64,000 nucleotides of DNA, taken from assembly GCF_000335475.2 (NCBI RefSeq), contig NZ_ANAH02000011.1, positions 1 to 64,000 of the forward strand, read 5' to 3'. The notes below the pieces were generated by a model. It saw only the letters and a program-made list of their open reading frames with translations, did no database searches and was not told the origin of the DNA. Below are positions 50,574-59,619 of this stretch, in pieces. The first letter of the stretch is position 1. Each line of letters starts with the position of its first letter. Source of the stretch: Cystobacter fuscus DSM 2262 (GTDB lineage: Bacteria > Myxococcota > Myxococcia > Myxococcales > Myxococcaceae). The translations under genes and the position numbers were made by a program.

Positions 50574-52700
50574 CTACTGCAACTGGTAGAGGAACGAGCG
50601 CACCGCGCCCTGGGGTTGCAAGGCCGCGTCCGGGTAGGAATCCACGGTGGTTCCACCCAGCGAGGGATTGTCTCCCTGGAAGAACAGGTTGATGAGGGAG
50701 GGATTGTTCACCCAGGCCCGCGGGACGAAGAGCTCGGCGTTCAGGCCACCCCAGCTGAAGCCCGCCGTTCCCACCGAGGTCCACTGCCAATCCAGACCCG
50801 TGCCCGTGTAGCGGTAGAGGCTCGTGCCCAGGAGGACGAACTCGGCGCCCACGGGGAACTGGTCCCCGCCGCCCCGGAAGCCCGTGGAGCGGGTGTTGTC
50901 GGTGTCCAGGTACACCGAGAAGGCGGCGTTGAGCTGGGTGATGGAGACGTGGTTCTGCAGGGCGAGGTAGAGGTTGTTGGCGTCGTGGGCGAGCCAGGCC
51001 CGGGCCCAGTCCGCCACATCACCGGACGCCGTGGCGTCCTGGGGGTCCACCGGGAACGACGTCAACGCGGCCCAGTCGGAGAGGTCTCCATTCACGTTGA
51101 TGCTGGCATTGGGGTTGGACACGTAGGTGGGCACCGTGATGGACAGGGTCACCGTGTTGGTGTCCTCGTGCGGCACGGAGGCGCTGTCCTCCGCGCGCAC
51201 CCGGAAGTAATGCGTCCCGGGCGTCAGGCCGGTGACGGTGTACTGGTTGGCGAACTTCGTCGTCGGATCCGTGGACCAGCCCTCCCCGACCTCGAAGTTC
51301 ACCTGGGCATACTTGACCGGATTGCCGAAGGTGGACGAGGTGGAACGGTAGAGGTTGTAGCGGACCGGGAGGCTTTGATCTCGCGCCACGTCCCAGTGGA
51401 CGACGACCTCTCCGGGCCGTGACGTGAGGGACAGGCGCTGGACGCCCACGCGGTCCGGCACGTCCGGGAAGGCGGGATTGATGACCTCGGCATAGGCGGC
51501 GGTGCTGTCCCAGACGGGCGCGGCGGTATCGGCCGCGGGCGGATGGGTGGAGACATAGGTGCCCAGGGTGTCCAACTGCCCGGTGGGCGCGATGTACTCC
51601 ACCCAGCCGTTCTTGATGGCGGTCTCCTGGAGCGCCTGCGCGGACAGGGCCGCGCCACGGCCCATGTCGTAGTCGAGGCTGAAGACGGTGAAGCCATCGG
51701 GACGGTTGGCCTCGGCCATGAGCTTCTGCGCGTAGTTGTCCCGGTTGACGGGCAGGTAGGGACTCAGGCCGGTGTGGGAGGCATCACTGTCGAGGGCGTA
51801 GCTCTCGAACAGGGCGGCATGGATGTAGGGCCGCAGGGAGTATTGGTACGGCCGGATGCCATGGGTCGGGTTGGCGATGAGCGGATTGAAGAAGAACGTC
51901 CCCCGGTTGGCGAAGACGATCTTCCCCGGGTAGCTGTCGTGGATGAACTTCACCGTCTTCTGCATTTCCGGAGCGACCCAGGCGTAATACCCCCAGGCAT
52001 TCACATACGGTCCGGCCGTGTCGAGGGTGTCCAGGAAGAACCCATCGAAGCCGAAGTCGTGGGTGCGATCGATGTCCGTCGCGCTCGTCCGGGCACCCGC
52101 CAGCTGCTTGAGGCCCGCCACACTGCGATTGGCCAGGGACGTGGCGGGAACGCCTCCAATGCGCTGCTCGTTGAGCACCCAGCGCCAGTCATCATTGGGC
52201 CAGATGAAGAACCCCCCGAAGTTCGTGTTCACGTCCGGCAGCCCATCCGAGACGTACTGGCCCTGGCTGGAGCTCCAGAGCTGGTCCACGTAGAAGGACG
52301 CGACGCCGCCATTGGCCGGCACGATCTTGCTCGCGTCGTACCCCGTGCTCCCCCCGATGTAGCGGACCGGCCCCTGTCCGTTGCCCACGATGGGAATGGG
52401 GTTGCCCGCGGCATCGTGCGGCGCCGGGTCCTCGCCCACGCTGATGTAGGCGATGACCTTCACGCCCGCGCCCTGCAACTCGGCCACGACGCGGGGCGTG
52501 AGCTGCGCCGAGTTGGTGGGATGCAGGACGACGAGGTTCGCCTGCTTCAGGGTCGCGAGGACCGTCGGGCCGTAGTCCTGGCCGTAGTAGACCAGGAACC
52601 GGCTCGAGGACGTGATGCCCGGCACGCGGCTCGCGGCGGAAACCGCCGCGGGCGCACCCGCCAGGGCGAGGGACAGCAGGAGACCCAGACTTCGTTTCAT
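50574..52700 (-). CDS. Secreted GH114-like hydrolase with FN3 and C-terminal beta domain
   Basis: 708 residues with a Sec signal (LLSLALAGAPAAVSAAS). The TIM barrel at about 30-400 has the GH114/PelA-type signatures GVKVIAYISVGEDP and FGFDGFFLDTLDT, and VFANRGTFFFNP. This group hydrolyses galactosaminogalactan and related polymers. A fibronectin-type III-like segment lies at about 425-530 (VVVHWDVARDQSLPVRYNLY, TGLTPGTHYFRVRAEDSAS), then a CBM9-like domain (GDLSDWAALTSFPVD onward). A biofilm- or fungal-matrix-degrading role is inferred. Confidence 0.82.
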   Translation of the reverse strand: MKRSLGLLLSLALAGAPAAVSAASRVPGITSSSRFLVYYGQDYGPTVLATLKQANLVVLHPTNSAQLTPRVVAELQGAGVKVIAYISVGEDPAPHDAAGNPIPIVGNGQGPVRYIGGSTGYDASKIVPANGGVASFYVDQLWSSSQGQYVSDGLPDVNTNFGGFFIWPNDDWRWVLNEQRIGGVPATSLANRSVAGLKQLAGARTSATDIDRTHDFGFDGFFLDTLDTAGPYVNAWGYYAWVAPEMQKTVKFIHDSYPGKIVFANRGTFFFNPLIANPTHGIRPYQYSLRPYIHAALFESYALDSDASHTGLSPYLPVNRDNYAQKLMAEANRPDGFTVFSLDYDMGRGAALSAQALQETAIKNGWVEYIAPTGQLDTLGTYVSTHPPAADTAAPVWDSTAAYAEVINPAFPDVPDRVGVQRLSLTSRPGEVVVHWDVARDQSLPVRYNLYRSTSSTFGNPVKYAQVNFEVGEGWSTDPTTKFANQYTVTGLTPGTHYFRVRAEDSASVPHEDTNTVTLSITVPTYVSNPNASINVNGDLSDWAALTSFPVDPQDATASGDVADWARAWLAHDANNLYLALQNHVSITQLNAAFSVYLDTDNTRSTGFRGGGDQFPVGAEFVLLGTSLYRYTGTGLDWQWTSVGTAGFSWGGLNAELFVPRAWVNNPSLINLFFQGDNPSLGGTTVDSYPDAALQPQGAVRSFLYQLQ

Positions 52701-52759
52701 TGGATGAACTCCCTCAGGTTGTTCGAGCAGGACCGCCGGAACACGCTACCCGAAACCCC

Positions 52760-52780
52760 TGGGCCATTCGTTTCACTCCG
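52760..52780. repeat. 21-base direct repeat, left copy
   Basis: Starts TGGGCCATTCG and ends TTTCACTCCG, perfectly matching 55085-55105. An imperfect extension to the left (CCGAAACCC versus CCGAAAACCCA) makes it about 31 bases. It lies about 60 bases upstream of the GH114-like gene start. Confidence 0.75.
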
Positions 52781-52821
52781 TGGAATTCGTCTCCGCGAGG
52801 ACGTGCCGGTCGTAGACGGCG

Positions 52822-53028
52822 GTGAAGCGCGGAGTCGTCACGGGAGGCTCCGGTTGGAGTGGCACCCTCGCCTCGGCGGAGGTGTACGACCCGGCCACGG
52901 GTACCTGGAGCCCGACGGGCTCCATGGCCACGTCCCGCTACCGTCACACGGCGACGCTGCTGCGCAACGGCAGGGTGCTCGTCACGGGAGGCTCCTACAG
53001 CGGCACCTCGGAGCTGTACACGCCCTGA
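52822..53028 (+). pseudogene. Kelch-repeat gene fragment
   Basis: 68 codons and stop with two kelch-like repeats: VVTGGSGWSGTLASAEVYDP and RYRHTATLLRNGRVLVTGGS. Myxobacterial kelch lipoproteins are several hundred residues with six or more blades and a signal peptide, so this is a C-terminal remnant. The ATG is probably not a true start. Confidence 0.65.
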
Positions 53029-53238
53029 GCCACCGGGTCCCGCGTCGCCAGCGGGTGTGGCGGGGCGGATGACCCCTGAGTCCAGGGGGAGTGGCACCCG
53101 AGGCACGGCCTTCCGTGTCCCGGGTGCCCTTCTGTCGGACGGTGGCCTTACGGAATGCCGCGGGCTGAGGCAGCGGACAGGACGGAGCCGAAGAAGGTGG
53201 CTTCAGTTCCCTCCTGTCCCGAGGCCGAGAACTCTCGC

Positions 53239-54087
53239 TCAGTCGAGCTTGTAGAGATTCGGGTCCTGAACGACGAAGCGATTCGAGACACCGCCATAGG
53301 CAGCATTGAAGTCCTGGCGATGCTGCATGTAGACATCACTGTAGTTGTGCGCCGCGATGAGGCTCTTCTCCTTGAATTTGATGATCCGTGCCTCGTGGCC
53401 GAGGACGTCCTTGCCGGGGTTGTTCATGAAGCTCGTGCTGCCTTCCACGCCGAACAAGTAGATCGGACTTGTTTTCCTTCTTGAGCTGCTCGGCGACTTC
53501 GCCGAGCGCGCGGCTGGTGATGAGGCCACCCTGGCTGTGTGCCATCAAATGGACCTTTTTGCCCGCCCTCAGCTCGCCGAGGACGATATCCCTCATCGAG
53601 TCCACCGCCAGGTTCTTGCCCGTGTTGAGCTTGTCGCCCACGCTCTGCACCAAGTCCCCGGCGAAGCCGTCGGTGGCGTTGTGGATGCCAATGACACTGG
53701 CGCCTGTCGCATCGGCGGTGGCCTGAAGGGCTTGCTTCTGCTGGCTCAGGTCCGTATTGATGCCATTGACCTGGATGATGAGTTCGTTTTTTTTGTCTCT
53801 CCAGTTCTTCGGCTCGAAGGCCGTGAGATCCCCCGGCTTGATGGCGCTCAGATCTTCGTTCCCTGGAGGTCGTCCATCTTGATGGCCTTATCGACGCCAA
53901 CGATAGCTCCGTCGTACTCCGAGTCATTGGAGCGCTTCTGGAGGTTGACGTTTTCAACGCCAAATGTCTCGGCCAGGTCCTGGATGACCTCGGGATTGTT
54001 GAGGTCGAGCCCGGAGAGGTCCAAGATCTCCTCAGACCTGTTCGCCGTAGAGCGCTCGGATGTGCCATTCGGCGTCTCCCATGCCAA
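53239..54087 (-). pseudogene. Broken lipase/alpha-beta hydrolase gene
   Basis: Three minus-strand frames read as one protein: SEEILDLSGLDLNNPEVIQD (54087-53848), then after a frameshift near 53860 NELIIQVNGINTDLSQQKQA through the Ser-hydrolase elbow MAHSQGGLITS (about 53550), then after a second frameshift near 53462 IYLFGVEGSTSFMNNPGKDV to the stop at 53239. GxSxG-like AHSQGG and following text resemble exported lipases. The 5' end is also incomplete. GC is lower than the flanking genes. Confidence 0.7.
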
Positions 54088-54300
54088 AGGGGGGCAAGTG
54101 GTCGCCTCTCATGAAATCAAGAGCTTGGCTCAAGGGGTGGGGCTCGTGGCTGGTGACTGGAGTCACCCTTGATGCCTGCTGTCACCAGGGCGGATGCGAC
54201 GAGGGGTGATACGGAACGGGACCTCGCACCGCTCTTCGGCCTGCTGAAACAAGGGGTGCTCGAGGCGGTAGATCCTCATGAGGGATGGAGCGTGTCGATG

Positions 54301-54555
54301 TCATAGCGAGGCGTTGCCAATCCTCACCTTCTTGCCCTCCTTCACCGAGGCCACCAGGACGAGGCGCTGTTCGACCCTGGGGCGGAGGGGCGAGGTGACC
54401 TGGACCTCGAGGTGGCGCGTCGTGGTGGGGGCATGCGTCGTCAGGCAATGGCGAGGGATGCCGCCCAGCGGCGGTAACGGGAGACGGACGGGGTCGAGGG
54501 CATCGAGTGATTCAGTGAAGGGGGCTGCACCATGGGGCTCCTTTCCGAGAGCAGA
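54301..54555 (-). pseudogene. C-terminal gene fragment without a start codon
   Basis: 84 codons then TGA, with an in-frame TAG just 5' and no ATG, GTG or TTG at the beginning. The text is protein-like (RLPLPPLGGIPRHCLTTHAP, VEQRLVLVASVKEGKKVRIG) and ends NASL. Family not recognised. It probably is the tail of a lost gene. Confidence 0.4.
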
Positions 54556-54558
54556 CTA

Positions 54559-54653
54559 GGGATGGGGGTGGACGCCTTGGCGTTCATCCCGGTGGATCGG
54601 ACGGAGGCGCGGCGCCGGACGGGATCGTCCTGACGCGCTGTCACCCCCATCCC
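54559..54653. repeat. Distal inverted repeat upstream of ble-like gene
   Basis: GGGATGGGGGTG (54559-54570) and CACCCCCATCCC (54642-54653) are perfect 12-base inverted copies 71 bases apart, about 60 bases before the bleomycin-binding gene. It could be a small mobile-element remnant or an RNA stem; nothing else supports either. Confidence 0.4.
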
Positions 54654-54710
54654 CGCCCTTCCCCCATCAAGGGAGGAAAGGGAGATCGAAAGCTGTATTA
54701 AGTTGGACGC

Positions 54711-55073
54711 ATGACCGATCACGCCACTCCGAACCTGCCGTCCCGCGACTTCGAGACGACCGCCCGCTTCTACGCGGCGCTGGGGTTCGAGCCGTCTTGG
54801 CGCGACGCCGGCTGGATGATCCTGAAGCGCGGCGACCTGACGCTGGAATTCTTCCCGTATCCGGACCTGGATCCGGCCAGCAGTTCGTTCAGCTGCTGCC
54901 TGCGCCTGGACGACCTCGACGGCTTCTACGGCGTCTGCAAGGCCGCCGAGATCCCCGAGAAGACCACCGGCTGGCCTCGCCTGCATCCGCCGCGGGACAT
55001 GGGTCCGATCGTCATGGCGGCGCTGATTGATCCGGATTGCACGCTGGTCCGGCTGATCCAGAACGCGGACTAG
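54711..55073 (+). CDS. Bleomycin-binding protein, Tn5 Ble type
   Basis: 120 residues with a glyoxalase/bleomycin-resistance fold, dimeric drug-sequestering in the cytoplasm. The N-terminus ATPNLPSRDFETTARFYAAL, then WMILKRGDLTLEFF, SCCLRLDDLDGFY and the end LVRLIQNAD match the Tn5 bleomycin-binding protein as I remember it. Such genes often travel on mobile DNA. It is the only intact gene between the two 21-base direct repeats. It may confer resistance to glycopeptide antibiotics of the bleomycin type. Confidence 0.85.
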   Translation: MTDHATPNLPSRDFETTARFYAALGFEPSWRDAGWMILKRGDLTLEFFPYPDLDPASSSFSCCLRLDDLDGFYGVCKAAEIPEKTTGWPRLHPPRDMGPIVMAALIDPDCTLVRLIQNAD

Positions 55074-55084
55074 CCGAAAACCCA

Positions 55085-55105
55085 TGGGCCATTCGTTTCA
55101 CTCCG
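55085..55105. repeat. 21-base direct repeat, right copy
   Basis: Same 21 bases as 52760-52780, same orientation. It lies 11 bases after the ble-like stop and 30 bases before the convergent OYE gene stop. Confidence 0.75.
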
Positions 55106-55134
55106 AGAGCTTCGGGCGGGTGGGGAGGCCGTGG

Positions 55135-56211
55135 TCAGGAGGCGCGGGGATAGTCCACGTAGCCTTCCGTCCCCTGGGAGTACCAGGTCGCCATGTTGTC
55201 CTTGGCGAGCGGCAGCTTCTTGGCCAGACGCTGCGGCAGGTCCGGGTTGGAGATGAACGGACGGCCAAACGTGATGGCGTCGGCGACGCCCGCGTCCAGT
55301 TCCCCTTGGGCCCGCGTCAGGTCGTAATCCGAGTTCAAGATCAAGACGCCCTTGAAGCCACGGCGGATCGCCGGCGCCAGCGGCGGCCGCTCCCCCTTGC
55401 CAAAGGTGCCATCGAGCGGCGGCTCGCGCAGTTCCAGGAAGGCGACACCCAGGGACGACAGCGCCTGGGCGGCGGCGACGAACAGGGGCTCGGGATTGCT
55501 GTCGTTGACGCCCTGGCTGTCACCATTCGGAGACAGGCGCACGCCCGTGCGGTCCGCGCCCACCGTGTCGACGAGCACCCGCGCCACCTCGCTCAGCAGG
55601 CGGATGCGGTTCTCGATGGGGCCGCCATAGGCATCGTCGCGGAGGTTGGAGTTGTCGCGCAGGAACTGGTCGATGAGGTAGCCATTGGCGGCGTGCAGCT
55701 GCACCCCGTCGAAGCCCGCCTTCATCGCGTTGCTCGCGGCGCGCCGGTAGTCCTCGATCAGGCCCGGAATCTCCTCCAGGCGCAGGGGCCGCGCCTGCAC
55801 ATAGGGCTGCTTGCCCTCGTAGGTGTGCGCGCGGCCGGGCGCCGTGGTCGCGGAGGCCGAGACCGGCTGTGCACCCCCGAGGTAGCTCGGATGGACGATC
55901 CGGCCCATGTGCCAGAGCTGCGCCACGATCCGGCCCCCGGCGGCGTGGACCGCGTCGGTGGCCTTGCGCCAGCCGGCGACCTGCTCGGCGGACCACAGCC
56001 CCGTGGCATAGGGCCAGCCCAGGCCCTGCTGGGAGATTCCAATGGCCTCGGAGATGATCAACCCCGCGCTGGCGCGCTGCGCGTAGTAGTCCGCCATGAT
56101 GGGCGTGGGCACGTGCTCGCGCGTGCCCCGGGCCCGCGTCAGGGGCGCCATCAGAATGCGGTTGGGCGCCTCGATGGCGCCAAGTCGGATCGGATCGAAG
56201 AGAGTCGGCAT
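55135..56211 (-). CDS. Old Yellow Enzyme-type alkene reductase (NemA-like)
   Basis: 358-residue FMN enzyme: FDPIRLGAIEAPNRILMAPL at the start, VAQLWHMGRIVHP flavin/active-site segment, GVQLHAANGYLIDQFLRDN with the His-Asn pair, and DAYGGPIENRIRLL. It differs from the reductase at 48549 by lacking the Cys of the YqjM group and fits the classical NemA/OYE class. It reduces nitroesters, N-ethylmaleimide and enones. ATG 56211 is conventional. It is divergent from the Oar-like gene. Confidence 0.93.
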   Translation of the reverse strand: MPTLFDPIRLGAIEAPNRILMAPLTRARGTREHVPTPIMADYYAQRASAGLIISEAIGISQQGLGWPYATGLWSAEQVAGWRKATDAVHAAGGRIVAQLWHMGRIVHPSYLGGAQPVSASATTAPGRAHTYEGKQPYVQARPLRLEEIPGLIEDYRRAASNAMKAGFDGVQLHAANGYLIDQFLRDNSNLRDDAYGGPIENRIRLLSEVARVLVDTVGADRTGVRLSPNGDSQGVNDSNPEPLFVAAAQALSSLGVAFLELREPPLDGTFGKGERPPLAPAIRRGFKGVLILNSDYDLTRAQGELDAGVADAITFGRPFISNPDLPQRLAKKLPLAKDNMATWYSQGTEGYVDYPRAS

Positions 56212-56403
56212 GGTTGCTCCTTGTTGGCCAGCCAGGATGCGCGACCCAGCGAAATGTCGCCAGGGCCGTGGGGTTCACCGCGCGAATGTCTTATGCTAGC
56301 GAGAAGGTGGTGCGGCGGGGCCCATCGCGCCCGCCATCCACCGTGACAACGGGTGCGCCTCGGCTATTTTCGCGCACCTTTGGGGTTGCGAGGGGGTTCC
56401 AGC

Positions 56404-59400
56404 ATGAAGGCAAGGCGGAGTCTCCGGTCCACGGGAGTGATCGTGGCCGCGGGGTTGTCCTATGGGACGGTGGCGAGCGCGGACAGCGTGATTCTCGGGA
56501 CGGTGCTCGACGCCGAGACCCGGACTCCAGTTGCGGACGTGGTCATCACGGCCACCTCGCCCGGGCTCCAAGGGGAACAGGTGGTGGTGACGGACGCCCA
56601 GGGGCAGTACCGCCTTCCCCAGCTGCCGCCGGGCGTGTACGTCCTGCGCTTCGACAAGGAAGCCTTCAGCCCCTACTCCCGCCCGGACATCCAGCTGCGG
56701 CTGGACCGCACCCTGCGCGTCAACGTGGAGCTGCTGCCCGAGAACGCCTCGCGGACCCTCACGCTCGAGCTCGAGGGCGTGGCGCCGACCCTCGACGTGG
56801 GCTCGACGGCCACGGGCCTCAACGTCGACCAGGACTTCATCCGGCGCATCGCGGTGAACCGTCCGGGCGGCAAGGCGGGCGCCGCCCGCTCCTTCGAGAG
56901 CCTCGCGGAACTGGCGCCGGGCGCCCAGAACGACGCGTATGGCGTGTCCCTCAACGGCACCACCTCGCCGGAGAACGGGTACGTGGTGGACGGCCTGTCC
57001 AACAACGATCCCGCCTTCGGCGTCAACGCGAGCCCCCTGAGCGTGGAGTTCGTGCAGGACATCAACATCATCACCGGCGGCTACATGCCGGAGTACGGCC
57101 GCTCCACGGGCGGGGTGCTCAACGCGGTGACGAAGTCCGGCTCCAACGAGTTCCACGGCTCCGTCTTTGGCACCGTCACCCCGGGAGCCTTCGAGGCCAC
57201 CCGGACCCAGGTGGCCAGCGCCTCCTCGGTGATCGCGGGCCGCAACGCCCTGGACGTGCTGGGCGACGTGGGCGCCACCCTCGGCGGTCCCCTCCTCGAG
57301 GACAAGCTGTGGTTCTTCGTCGGGGTGTCTCCCAATTACAGCCACTACACGCACACGCGTTCGATCAACGCCTACCAGACGGAACTCGACGCCTCGGGCC
57401 AGGTCGTGGTGAAGACAGATGACCACGGCATCAACCTGTTCACGGAGATTCCAGGCTCGGTGCGGCGGATCGGCGCCCAGGCGCGAAGCCTGCAGTACCT
57501 CGGCAAGCTGACGTATCTGTTCAACCCGGATCACCACCTCTCCCTGTCCGTCTCGGGCACGCCGACCTCGTCGGGGGGACGGGACACCCTCGCCATCAAC
57601 CCGTTGACGGGCCTCGTGCCCTCCGTGCTCTCCGGCAACCCCGACGCCGAGAACTTCTATACCCAGGCGGCGTCGAGCACGACGTCCACCGCGCTCAAAT
57701 ACTCGGGCTCCTCCGCCGACAAGAGACTCCTCATCGACGCCACCCTCGGCTGGTTCCACCAGACGTCGTCCCTGCTGCCCTCGGACGGCTCGCGGGTGGG
57801 CTCCACCTCGGGCCTGGCGGGCCTGGCGGCGGTCAACTACATGGCCCCGCGGCCCATCTACGCCTACGAGCCCGAGCTCACCGAGGCCCGGGCGGCGTGC
57901 ACCCAGAACGGGGAGACGACGGGGCTCCTGGCCTGCCCGGTGACCTCGTACCTCGCGGGGGGGCCCGGCTACATCAACTCGGCCCGGCTGGACCGCGTCC
58001 AGGCCAACGCCAAGGTCACCTACCTGCTCAAGGCCCTGGGTACCCATGTGTTCAAGCTGGGCGCGGACGTGGAGTTGCTGCGCTATGACAATCTCAAGGC
58101 CTACTCGGGGTCCGTGTACCTGCTCGAGGCCACCAATGGGGCCAACTGGGTGGACGTCCGCCGCTATGGCTATCTGTCCGGTCCGGACATGGCCACCAGC
58201 CTGCCCTTCCTGCATACGGTGACCGGCAGCAACACGTCGGGCGGCTTCCTGCAGGACAGCTGGACGATCGGCCAGCGCGTGACGCTCAACGTCGGCGTGC
58301 GCTACGACACCCAGTGGCTCTACGCCGGTGACGGCAGTCTGGCCTTCACGCTGCCCCACGAGCTCTCCCCGCGCCTGGGGGTGGTCGTGGATCCGCTGGC
58401 CAACGGCCGCATGAAGCTGTACGCCAACTTCGCGCGCTACTACGAGCAGGTGCCCATCAACGTGCTGGACCGCGCCTTCCCGCTCGAGCCGCGCTATGTG
58501 GCCAAGCATGCCGCGGGCGTGGGCAGGTGCGATCCGGCCACCCTCCCGACGCGGGAAGGTCAGGCCACCTGCCTGGCGGACTCCAACCTGGAGCTGTTCA
58601 ACGGCGACGCGGGCCTCGCGCTCTCCGACCCGAGCTTCCTGCACTTCGGAGGCAAGGCCGACCTCGTGCCCGTGGAGCCCACCCTCCAACCCCAGTCCTC
58701 GGACGAAGTGCTATTGGGCGCCGAGTACGAGTTGCCGGCCCACATCCGCGTCGGTGCGTCCTACATGCACCGCTCGATGAACCTGATCATCGAGGACATG
58801 AGCCGGGATGGGGGCAACTCGCGCTTCCTGGGCAACCCGGGCGTGGGCTTCGCCCAGGAGTTCCCCAAGGGGACGCGCGACTACGACGCGGTGACGGTGT
58901 TCCTCGGCCACACCTTCAGCGAGGGCTGGCTGGCGCAGGCGAGCTACACCTGGTCACGGCTGTATGGCAATTACTCGGGCCTGTTCCGCCCGGAGACCAA
59001 TCAACTGGATCCGAACTTCAACTCGGACTTCGACCTGGTGACGCTGATGGAGAACCGCGCGGGGCTCCTGCCCTTCGACCGGCCCCATGCCATCAAGCTG
59101 TTCGGCGCCAGGGAGTTCGAGCTCTCCCGGGAGCTGAGCGCGAGCCTGGGGCTGTCGTACCGCGGCAACTCCGGCATTCCCATCAGCTACCTCGGCGCGC
59201 ACCCGATCTACGGCCCCAACGAGGCATTCATCCTGGCCCGTGGCTCCGCGGGCCGCACGCCGTGGGTGAACACCCTCGATGCGAATGTCGGGCTGAACTA
59301 CCGCCTGAACAAGACGCACGTGCTGTCGCTCAGCGTGGACGTGTTCAACCTCTTCAACTTCCAGCAGGTCACGAACGTGGACGAGGCCTATACCTTCCAG

Positions 59401-59592
59401 AGCGTGCTCCCCATCACGGGGGGCAAGACGGCCGGAGGGACCCTGACGGCGGATCAGGTCTCCGTCCTCGACCCCGCCACGGGCCTGCCCGCCGGCAAGC
59501 TGTCCGCGGACGACGTGAACAAGAACTTCAAACAGCCCACCGCCTACCAGAGCCCGCGGCAGATCCGTCTGGGCCTCAAGTACACCTTCTAG
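56404..59592 (+). CDS. Oar-like TonB-dependent outer-membrane receptor
   Basis: 1062 residues from ATG 56404: signal peptide (GVIVAAGLSYGTVASA), a carboxypeptidase-regulatory-like domain (about 28-110, GTVLDAETRTPVADVVITAT), a TonB plug (SLNGTTSPENGYVVDGLSNN) and a 22-strand-type barrel ending RQIRLGLKYTF with terminal Phe. The carboxypeptidase-D-like N-terminus and VVDG motif are characteristic of Myxococcus Oar, involved in development and vesicles. TonB-dependent import of a sugar or peptide is the default expectation. It is followed after 27 bases by a lipoprotein gene. Confidence 0.9.
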   Translation: MKARRSLRSTGVIVAAGLSYGTVASADSVILGTVLDAETRTPVADVVITATSPGLQGEQVVVTDAQGQYRLPQLPPGVYVLRFDKEAFSPYSRPDIQLRLDRTLRVNVELLPENASRTLTLELEGVAPTLDVGSTATGLNVDQDFIRRIAVNRPGGKAGAARSFESLAELAPGAQNDAYGVSLNGTTSPENGYVVDGLSNNDPAFGVNASPLSVEFVQDINIITGGYMPEYGRSTGGVLNAVTKSGSNEFHGSVFGTVTPGAFEATRTQVASASSVIAGRNALDVLGDVGATLGGPLLEDKLWFFVGVSPNYSHYTHTRSINAYQTELDASGQVVVKTDDHGINLFTEIPGSVRRIGAQARSLQYLGKLTYLFNPDHHLSLSVSGTPTSSGGRDTLAINPLTGLVPSVLSGNPDAENFYTQAASSTTSTALKYSGSSADKRLLIDATLGWFHQTSSLLPSDGSRVGSTSGLAGLAAVNYMAPRPIYAYEPELTEARAACTQNGETTGLLACPVTSYLAGGPGYINSARLDRVQANAKVTYLLKALGTHVFKLGADVELLRYDNLKAYSGSVYLLEATNGANWVDVRRYGYLSGPDMATSLPFLHTVTGSNTSGGFLQDSWTIGQRVTLNVGVRYDTQWLYAGDGSLAFTLPHELSPRLGVVVDPLANGRMKLYANFARYYEQVPINVLDRAFPLEPRYVAKHAAGVGRCDPATLPTREGQATCLADSNLELFNGDAGLALSDPSFLHFGGKADLVPVEPTLQPQSSDEVLLGAEYELPAHIRVGASYMHRSMNLIIEDMSRDGGNSRFLGNPGVGFAQEFPKGTRDYDAVTVFLGHTFSEGWLAQASYTWSRLYGNYSGLFRPETNQLDPNFNSDFDLVTLMENRAGLLPFDRPHAIKLFGAREFELSRELSASLGLSYRGNSGIPISYLGAHPIYGPNEAFILARGSAGRTPWVNTLDANVGLNYRLNKTHVLSLSVDVFNLFNFQQVTNVDEAYTFQSVLPITGGKTAGGTLTADQVSVLDPATGLPAGKLSADDVNKNFKQPTAYQSPRQIRLGLKYTF

Positions 59593-59619
59593 CCCTCCCG
59601 AGAATTGGAGCGACGCGCG

